Source: Deltaproteobacteria bacterium
GTDB lineage: Bacteria > Desulfobacterota > Desulfarculia > Adiutricales > Adiutricaceae
DNA: 6,235 nt
Assembly: GCA_031277995.1 (NCBI GenBank)
Contig: JAITLH010000120.1
Span: 1 to 6,235 of the forward strand
Direction: 5' to 3'
The translations under genes were made by a program, and so were the position numbers. This document shows, one piece after another, positions 1 through 4,288 of this stretch. The notes below the pieces were generated by a model. The model saw only the letters and a program-made list of their open reading frames with translations. It did not search any database and was not told where the DNA came from. Numbering within the stretch: the stretch's first letter is position 1; each line of letters begins with the position of its first letter.

Positions 1-59
1 CAGAACAATATATTTATTTTTCAGTTTATACATAAAAGATTGACTAATTAATGATAAGA

Positions 60-95
60 CCATAGCCATATCGCTAAAGGCCATAGCCATATCGC
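60..95. repeat. Perfect 15-base direct repeat, 21-base period
   Basis: The word CCATAGCCATATCGC occurs at 60-74 and again, without mismatch, at 81-95, separated by six bases (TAAAGG). The centre-to-centre distance of 21 bases is two helical turns, so two copies of a bound protein would sit on the same DNA face. The word itself contains CCATA twice. It is non-coding and more than 400 bases from the next start codon. It could be an operator or iteron-like site, or a remnant of a short tandem duplication. The repeat is certain but its role is unknown. Confidence 0.85.
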
Positions 96-243
96 AGAAC
101 CTTAAGGCTCAAACGCCAAAAGCTTAGGCTATATTTGTCGCCTCTTTTCTGTCAACGGACACTTTATCGGACGAGGGCTCTGGGTTAACCAATTTACCGT
201 TAAACCGGATTTATAAACTTCTAAAAACAATCATTAGTCACTA

Positions 244-476
244 TAAATCACTATTTATTTAACAAAAAATTAACTTAAGTGGTTATTTTGAATAACTAAA
301 GCTGTCATAAAATTCTTTATAACTCTTAAGCTTATTTTTCTGTTTTTTTTGTACCTATTTTAGGAATCGTATAGGTGCTATCCGCTGACTTAAGCGGCCC
401 CTACCATATGGGCCGATCGAACCAACGGGCCGGCTGACGCGATTTTAAGATGTGACTTTTCAAATAAATCACTATT
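244..476. repeat. Two dispersed copies of a 12-base AT-rich word
   Basis: TAAATCACTATT is found at 244-255 and 465-476, on the same strand. The second copy lies 25 bases before the start codon of the DUF805 gene, in the position where a promoter or operator would be expected. In DNA this AT-rich a 12-base match could arise by chance, so a regulatory meaning is only a guess. Confidence 0.35.
382..414 (+). promoter_or_regulatory. Small overlapping inverted repeats upstream of DUF805 gene 1
   Basis: CCGCT (382-386) pairs with AGCGG (393-397) around a six-base loop. GGCCC (396-400) pairs with GGGCC (410-414) around a nine-base loop. The two share bases 396-397, so they would be mutually exclusive. 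They form a GC-rich island in otherwise AT-rich DNA, about 90 bases before the start at 502. They might be a terminator remnant of something upstream, a leader structure or an operator. The stems are short and the call is weak. Confidence 0.3.
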
Positions 477-501
477 AAAATTAAAAACAAGGGTAATTAT
501 A

Positions 502-1257
502 ATGAGCACTATCTTTCAAGCTTTTACTAAAAATATCTTTAATTTCTCAGATCGTTCCAATAGATCAGAATATTGGGGCTGCTTTATAATAAACGCAGTC
601 CTTTCTTATTTAATATTATTCTTTACCTACAGAATAATTTTATTTAATCTTTTTTTTAGCGGCGCCAGTCCATATAGCGCCATAGCGATTTTATCTTTAT
701 TTGGTTATATATTATGTATACCTTTCATAGCCGTCACGGCTCGAAGATTACATGATTTTAACTATAGCGGTTGGTTTACCATCTTATCTTTAATACCTTA
801 TATTAACTTCTTAACTCTTATCATTTTCGGTTGCATACCCGGAACTCCAGGTCCTAATAATTTTGGCTATCCCCCTGACTATTATGCTCAATATCCCCAG
901 GCTCCCCCTTATGGCTACCCGCAATCACCCTATGACCAACAAGGGTACCAGCAACCCCCTTATCCCGGCAGTCCTCCCTACCCTGGCCAAAACCCGTATT
1001 ACGATTCAGGGCCATACGCCGGAGCCCCGCCCCAACCTGGGGCCCAACCCTATCAAGGCCAGCCGCGCCAACCTGGCTCTCAGCCTTACCAAGGCCAGCC
1101 GCCCCAACCTGGGGCCCAACCCTACCAAAGCCAGCCGCCCCAACCTGGCTCTCAGCCTTACCAAGGACAGACTCAGCGGCCAGGGCGGCCATCAGGCGGC
1201 CAGCCATCCGTGGGTGGAAATCCCCCCGATCCCAATCGCTCCGGGCCTACTAAATGA
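502..1257 (+). CDS. DUF805 membrane protein with Pro/Gln/Tyr-rich repeat tail
   Basis: This 251-residue protein has two parts. Residues about 13-126 are a DUF805 domain, an integral-membrane family of unknown biochemical role. Family hallmarks seen are FSDRSNRSEYW (15-25), ARRLHDFNYSGW (80-91) and FGCIPGTPGPNNFGYP (109-124). Hydrophobic segments at about 28-48, 61-79 and 92-111 suggest three membrane helices, with a possible further short one. Residues about 124-251 are low-complexity, rich in Pro, Gln, Tyr and Gly, and surely disordered. They include four 12-residue repeats at 176-223 of the form PPQPGAQPYQGQ. The start is supported by AAGGG at 489-493, eight bases before the ATG. The domain is encoded by AT-rich codons and the tail by GC-rich codons, with the switch near base 840. 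A paralogue lies downstream at 2227. The domain call is firm. The cellular function is unknown, though a scaffold or membrane-anchored binding tail is possible. Confidence 0.9.
   Translation: MSTIFQAFTKNIFNFSDRSNRSEYWGCFIINAVLSYLILFFTYRIILFNLFFSGASPYSAIAILSLFGYILCIPFIAVTARRLHDFNYSGWFTILSLIPYINFLTLIIFGCIPGTPGPNNFGYPPDYYAQYPQAPPYGYPQSPYDQQGYQQPPYPGSPPYPGQNPYYDSGPYAGAPPQPGAQPYQGQPRQPGSQPYQGQPPQPGAQPYQSQPPQPGSQPYQGQTQRPGRPSGGQPSVGGNPPDPNRSGPTK
1027..1170 (+). repeat. Four in-frame 36-base tandem repeats in A-B-A-B order
   Basis: The units are 1027-1062, 1063-1098, 1099-1134 and 1135-1170. Each encodes 12 residues of the pattern P-x-Q-P-G-(A/S)-Q-P-Y-Q-x-Q. Units 1 and 3 share the core GGGGCCCAACCC, encoding Gly-Ala-Gln-Pro. 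Units 2 and 4 share GGCTCTCAGCCT, encoding Gly-Ser-Gln-Pro. A 72-base dimer therefore appears to have duplicated once, with only a few substitutions since. A partial fifth unit (TQRPG) follows. Such an array can change copy number by slippage or recombination without breaking the frame. Confidence 0.93.
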
Positions 1258-1797
1258 CGGCGATCATGTCTAAATGGGCGGCGATGAATTGGGCTTAAGG
1301 CGAGTCGAGGGCTTTATTGACCCGTCCAAGCGAAATCTAAATTAACCTCGGTTGCCTCCCCGCTTAGGCCTTGAAGTTTAATCCCTTGGCGCCCAAGCGT
1401 GGGGTTAATTTTTCTCGGGCTTATTTCGTCCAGCCGACCTTTTATCGCGGTTTGTTTGTCTTACCGTGGGCCGCGGCGCGCCCTGGGCCAATTGCCGTGA
1501 CGACGCGGCCATTATTGACTAGAGCGTTTGGGACGCTCCCGCCTTTGTCAGGCTTAGGCATGGGCGGGATTAGGGCGGGCCCCCTTTGGTTAATATCCCT
1601 ATTTTGGTATCGATTATGGCTTTGGCCCGGCCGGCTTTGGAAAGACCGAGTTCGTTTGGATAACCCGAGCCTTTTTCAAAACTCGCCGTGGACTTTTTTT
1701 CAAAACGCCTAGAAAGTCGCGACTTAAAGGGCCAAAAACCGCTTTTTTTATCGCGCCTATGGGCTAAACCTTTTGGCGAAAAATCGTAAGGGGATTC

Positions 1798-1926
1798 ATG
1801 GGCACCCTTAATGAGTTTTTCAATATTTACGTACTTACCGACGAGACGATCGCCTCGGCTTAGAAGAAGTTGGGCGGGAATTTTGGGCTCAGGTTTTACG
1901 GGGTTTGGCCTTGGAAGGGCGCGTAA
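1798..1926 (+). pseudogene. Small ORF interrupted by an in-frame amber stop
   Basis: An ATG at 1798 is preceded four bases upstream by AAGGGG (1788-1793), a good ribosome binding site though rather close. The frame encodes 21 residues beginning MGTLNEFFNIYVLTDE and stops at TAG (1861-1863). Reading on in the same frame gives another 20 codons, beginning KKLGGNFGLRFYGVWPW, to TAA at 1924-1926. Both halves look more protein-like than the surrounding frames. This suggests a short gene, or the 5' end of a longer one, broken by a nonsense change. I do not recognise the family. It could also be a genuine 21-residue peptide gene or chance. Confidence 0.3.
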
Positions 1927-2123
1927 GGAGGGTGGGGATAATCGATATTAAAAATAATTTGGTAAAATAAGTTTTCTATGTTAAGATTAGATTATTTTAA
2001 AGCGTGTTTTAAGGGAGGCGGGTCTTTAAAGACGCTTACGATAGATAAGTTTCAGTATATAAACTAACTTTATGAAAAATAAGTCTAGCCATTAAGGTCT
2101 ATTTTGATCACGATAAATAGTAA

Positions 2124-2209
2124 TTCCACGACAACGCGTGGAAGGATGCCCGCGAGAAGGTTTTGGCCCAAAACTCCGGGTTATTTACGCTCGTTTTGAT
2201 GGGCGAGCG
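2124..2209 (+). promoter_or_regulatory. Leader with three successive hairpins before DUF805 gene 2
   Basis: Three perfect short stems occur in series before the ribosome binding site of the gene at 2227. TTCCACG (2124-2130) pairs with CGTGGAA (2137-2143). GTTTTG (2160-2165) pairs with CAAAAC (2169-2174). CGCTCG (2188-2193) pairs with CGAGCG (2204-2209). The last stem ends three bases before AAGG (2213-2216). If this stretch is transcribed, it would be a structured 5' leader that could affect translation. No known riboswitch consensus is recognised, and none of the stems has a U-tract typical of an attenuator. Confidence 0.4.
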
Positions 2210-2226
2210 AAAAAGGTCTAATTACA

Positions 2227-2949
2227 ATGGGCGCCGCGGCGAAAACTTTTTTCGTTAATATCGTTAGTCTTTTAGTCGTTGATTTTTCAGGACGCGCTAA
2301 TAGATCGCAATATTGGCGCTGCTTTATTGTTAATACTGTCATTTGTTTTGTAATATTTACCTTAACGGCTGTACAAATTAAACATATATTATTTTTATTT
2401 ACTAGGAAATTTGATATAATTAAAATATGTCTTATATTCTATGGTTATTTTTTATATTTACCTTTTATATCAACTACAACTAGAAGAATACATGATTTTA
2501 ACGGTCAAAGCTTTCTTACGTTATTAAATTTAATACCCATAATTAATTTTATTTCAGGCGTAGTTTTCGGGTGCCTTCCCGGAAACCCAAAGCCCAATGA
2601 ATTTGGTTATCCCACCGACGTCAAGTATCAATTTAACCAATTTAATCCTTATGACAATCAAGAAACTACCGACATGGGTCCTGGCCGGCCTAATTCCAGG
2701 CCACCGGCTTATCCCGTGGGTTCGCCGATAAGCCCACCCGGCCCCGGCCAAGGGCCGTGCCCTGGGACTGACCAAGGGCCGAGTCAAGGGAAGTTTCAGG
2801 TGGCCAAACCCTACGTCGGCACCCCGCCAAGGCCCATCGCCCAACCCCCAGAAAAGGGAAATTCCCCCGACTTATCTACCGACCAAAGCGCCAAAATAAC
2901 GGCCCCCCAAGCAAAAGCGGCGGGGAAAACCCCGCCGCCTGTGTTTTAA
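2227..2949 (+). CDS. DUF805 membrane protein paralogue with proline/glycine-rich tail
   Basis: This 240-residue protein is a paralogue of the one encoded at 502-1257. The DUF805 domain spans about residues 18-131. Visible signatures are FSGRANRSQYW (20-30), RRIHDFN (86-92) and FGCLPGNPKPNEFGYP (114-129). The usual SGW after the HD motif is replaced by GQSF. Hydrophobic helices lie at about 33-58, 66-84 and 96-116. The tail from about residue 132 to the end is rich in Pro, Gly, Gln, Lys and Thr and appears disordered. It lacks the 12-residue repeat of the first paralogue and is more charged, with several Lys. The start is supported by AAGG at 2213-2216, ten bases upstream. As in the paralogue, the membrane domain is AT-rich and the tail GC-rich. 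The gene converges on the TerD pair, with 18 bases between the two stop codons. Its function is unknown. Confidence 0.9.
   Translation: MGAAAKTFFVNIVSLLVVDFSGRANRSQYWRCFIVNTVICFVIFTLTAVQIKHILFLFTRKFDIIKICLIFYGYFLYLPFISTTTRRIHDFNGQSFLTLLNLIPIINFISGVVFGCLPGNPKPNEFGYPTDVKYQFNQFNPYDNQETTDMGPGRPNSRPPAYPVGSPISPPGPGQGPCPGTDQGPSQGKFQVAKPYVGTPPRPIAQPPEKGNSPDLSTDQSAKITAPQAKAAGKTPPPVF
2917..2938. terminator. Bidirectional hairpin terminator inside the 3' end of DUF805 gene 2
   Basis: GCGGCGGGG (2917-2925) and CCCCGCCGC (2930-2938) form a perfect 9-bp stem closed by an AAAA loop. On the minus strand the stem is followed immediately by TTTTGC, a short U-tract, which suits termination of the TerD transcript 30 bases past its stop. 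On the plus strand it is followed by CTGTGTTTT, a poorer tract. The hairpin lies within the codons for the last residues of the DUF805 protein (AGKTPPPVF), so one sequence both encodes the C-terminus and separates two convergent genes. Confidence 0.7.
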
Positions 2950-2967
2950 CGCGCGTAAAAAAGCCCT

Positions 2968-3546
2968 TCATTCCACGTCAACGTTGAAATGCGAGGCCAA
3001 AGCGTGGAGGCCCCCAGAAAAGCCCTGCCCCACCGCTTTAAATTTCCATTCGCCTTTGTGACGGTAGATTTCGCCGAAAATCATGGCCGTTTCCGTGCTC
3101 ATGTCTTCGGAGAGGTCAAATTTGACAATCTCTTGATTGTCCAATTGATTGACTATCCGGATAAAGGCGTTTGAGACCATACCAAAATTCTGCCTGCGGG
3201 CGTTGGCGTCATAAATGGATACCGTGAAGGAGATTTTTTGAATCTCGCCGGGCACGGCTTCAAGATTGACCTTGATCACCTCGTCGTCGCCTTCCCCGCC
3301 GCCCACCAAATTGTCGCCGGTATGTTCAACCGATCCGTCCGTGGACACCAAATTGTTGTAAAAGATGAAATCCTCGTCGGCCCTAACTTTTCCGTCGGCC
3401 TTAAGCAAAAAAGCCGAGGCGTCAAGGTCAAAGTCTTCGCCCTCGGTTTGGCGGGCGTCCCAGCCCAAGCCGACAATAACCGACTTTAAACCTGGGGCTT
3501 GCCCGGTTAAGGAAACGTTACCGCCTTTAACTAAAGTCACGGCCAT
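2968..3546 (-). CDS. terD: TerD-family calcium-binding stress protein (second of tandem pair)
   Basis: This 192-residue protein is full length for the TerD/TerE family, which belongs to tellurium-resistance and general stress (Ter) systems. Family members are cytoplasmic beta-sandwich proteins that bind calcium through acidic clusters. Visible family blocks are the N-terminal VKGGNVSL (6-13), VGLGWD (25-30), FDLDASAFLL (39-48), FIFYNNL (60-66), HTGDN (75-79), GEGDDE (84-89), RRQNFGMVSNAFIRIVN and ETAMIFGEIYRHKGEWKFKAVGQG. All acidic calcium-site residues expected for the family appear intact. One oddity is LVGG after HTGDN, where the neighbour has the commoner RTGA. TGAGG at 3556-3560, nine bases upstream, supports the ATG. 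It follows its paralogue by 52 bases with no terminator between, so the two are probably co-transcribed. Assignment between TerD and TerE is by general resemblance only. Confidence 0.95.
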   Translation of the reverse strand: MAVTLVKGGNVSLTGQAPGLKSVIVGLGWDARQTEGEDFDLDASAFLLKADGKVRADEDFIFYNNLVSTDGSVEHTGDNLVGGGEGDDEVIKVNLEAVPGEIQKISFTVSIYDANARRQNFGMVSNAFIRIVNQLDNQEIVKFDLSEDMSTETAMIFGEIYRHKGEWKFKAVGQGFSGGLHALASHFNVDVE

Positions 3547-3598
3547 GGAAACAAACCTCAGATGCGTTTATGGGTTTTTAAGTTAGCGGTTCTTGGGT

Positions 3599-4174
3599 TT
3601 ACAGAGGGACGCCGTAAGATTTGGCCACCGCCAATAAACCGCCGCCGTAACCCTGGCCAATGGCCTTAAATTTCCACTCCGTTCCTTCCAGGTACAATTC
3701 CCCGAAAATCATGGCCGTCTCATCGCCCATGTCGTCGGTAAGATCGTATCGGGCGATCTCAACCTCGCCAATCCTATTGACGATCCTGATGAAGGCGTTT
3801 GAGACCATGCCAAAATTTTGCTTGCGGGTTTCGGCTTCGTGGATGGTGCAAGAGATGACGATCCGCTTGACGTCCTGGGGGATCTTGTCAAGATCTATGA
3901 AAATGACTTCGTCATCGCCCTCCCCGGCGCCGGTCCGATTATCCCCGGTGTGTTCCACCGATCCGTCGGGACTTTTTAGGTTGTTGTAAAAAATAAAATC
4001 CTTACCGTTTCTAACTTTCCCGCTCGCGTTTAAGAGAAAGGCCGAGGCGTCGAGATCGAACTCCACCCCGGAGGTCTCGTTTACGTCCCACCCCAAACCG
4101 ACCAGGATGAATTTTAAACCAGGAGCGGCCTTTTCAAGCGAGATATTCCCGCCTTTAACTAGGCTGACGGCCAT
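3599..4174 (-). CDS. terD: TerD-family calcium-binding stress protein (first of tandem pair)
   Basis: This 191-residue paralogue is aligned residue for residue with the downstream gene through at least position 89. It carries VKGGNISL (6-13), VGLGWD (25-30), FDLDASAFLL (39-48), FIFYNNLKS (60-68), HTGDNRTG (75-82), GEGDDE (84-89), RKQNFGMVSNAFIRIVN and ETAMIFGELY. The family binds calcium and is linked to resistance to tellurite and other membrane or envelope stress. The two copies differ mostly in surface positions (for example NETSGVE against RQTEGED near 32-38) and at the C-terminus (YGVPL against HFNVDVE), which suggests specialisation after an old duplication. The start has a strong ribosome binding site, GGAGGA (4182-4187), seven bases before the ATG. 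The gene leads the pair and has its own upstream region with an inverted repeat, bounded by the terminator of the ATPase gene behind it. Confidence 0.95.
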   Translation of the reverse strand: MAVSLVKGGNISLEKAAPGLKFILVGLGWDVNETSGVEFDLDASAFLLNASGKVRNGKDFIFYNNLKSPDGSVEHTGDNRTGAGEGDDEVIFIDLDKIPQDVKRIVISCTIHEAETRKQNFGMVSNAFIRIVNRIGEVEIARYDLTDDMGDETAMIFGELYLEGTEWKFKAIGQGYGGGLLAVAKSYGVPL

Positions 4175-4181
4175 GCTTTAA

Positions 4182-4223
4182 TCCTCCAATGGTAAAAATG
4201 ATTTATTTTTAAAACATAAATCA
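4182..4223 (-). promoter_or_regulatory. Upstream region of the TerD pair with 8-bp inverted repeat
   Basis: Between the ATPase terminator and the first TerD start is an A/T-only tract containing a perfect inverted repeat, TGATTTAT (4199-4206) and ATAAATCA (4216-4223), with nine bases between. The centre-to-centre spacing is 17 bases. It lies just upstream of the GGAGGA ribosome binding site (4182-4187). It could be a repressor or activator operator overlapping the promoter, or an AT-rich stem in the leader. No clear sigma-70 hexamers are seen. Confidence 0.45.
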
Positions 4224-4232
4224 GTTTAAAAG

Positions 4233-4279
4233 AAAAAAATATGCCAATCCAAGGCCAAAGTTAAACTTTGGCCTTGGAT
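4233..4279 (-). terminator. Rho-independent terminator of the P-type ATPase gene
   Basis: Starting nine bases after the ATPase stop codon, ATCCAAGGCCAAAG and its exact reverse complement (arms 4247-4260 and 4266-4279) form a perfect 14-bp stem with a TTTAA loop on the minus strand. A run of seven T follows on that strand (4239 down to 4233), separated from the stem by TGGCATA. The gap between stem and U-tract is longer than ideal. The arrangement still suits an intrinsic terminator that insulates the ATPase from the TerD pair, and it argues against the three genes forming a single transcript. Confidence 0.75.
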
Positions 4280-4288
4280 ATTATGCTT

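Larger units (their letters stand above)
1..501. other. AT-rich intergenic region upstream of the first DUF805 gene
   Basis: No gene is visible here. All three forward frames from the left edge hit stops within about 55 bases, and I see no reverse-strand reading frame or tRNA-like cloverleaf. The stretch is strongly AT-rich, particularly around 200-360, with a more GC-rich island at about 380-450. It holds a 15-base direct repeat (60-95), a 12-base word present twice (244-255 and 465-476) and two small overlapping inverted repeats (382-414). It presumably contains the promoter of the gene starting at 502, but no strong -35/-10 pair stands out. The best candidate is GTGACT at 452 with TAAAAT at 476, which is weak and lies almost on top of the ribosome binding site. 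Confidence 0.7.
1258..2226. other. Long intergenic stretch with possible gene remnants and an AT-rich half
   Basis: About 970 bases lie between the two DUF805 genes without a convincing gene. Bases about 1370-1930 are GC-richer and resemble decayed coding DNA. The open frame at 1371-1712 (113 codons) gives a Trp/Leu/Arg/Pro-heavy peptide with no motif, no good ribosome binding site and no conserved look, so I do not call it a gene. A degenerate repeat TTTTTCAAAAC occurs at 1672-1682 and 1696-1706. Bases about 1935-2120 are AT-rich and include a perfect 12-base palindrome, GTCTTTAAAGAC (2022-2033). A small ORF with a good ribosome binding site lies at 1798, and a hairpin-rich leader begins near 2124. 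Both are listed separately. No transposase or terminal inverted repeat is visible. Confidence 0.6.

Noticed and set aside
452..481. Sigma-70-like promoter for DUF805 gene 1 (GTGACT with TAAAAT)
   Set aside because: The -35 match is poor and the predicted transcription start would fall on the ribosome binding site, so it was not listed as a feature.
1027..1170. 36-base repeats considered as a CRISPR array
   Set aside because: The units are directly adjacent with no unique spacers, stay in frame with the DUF805 gene and encode a proline-rich repeat.
854..1273. Open frames on both strands overlapping the tail of DUF805 gene 1 (minus 854-1207, plus 863-1273)
   Set aside because: They are products of the GC-rich tandem repeat read in other frames. 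They give periodic peptides with no family resemblance and no ribosome binding site, whereas the DUF805 frame has a recognisable domain.
1371..1712. 113-codon plus-strand open frame in the intergenic region
   Set aside because: The composition is Trp/Arg/Pro/Leu-heavy, no motif is recognisable, no ribosome binding site precedes it and the region appears decayed. It was kept only as a note in the intergenic entry.
2989..3989. Plus-strand open frames opposite the TerD genes (for example 3238-3489 and 3660-3989)
   Set aside because: They are antisense shadows of two strongly conserved TerD-family genes.
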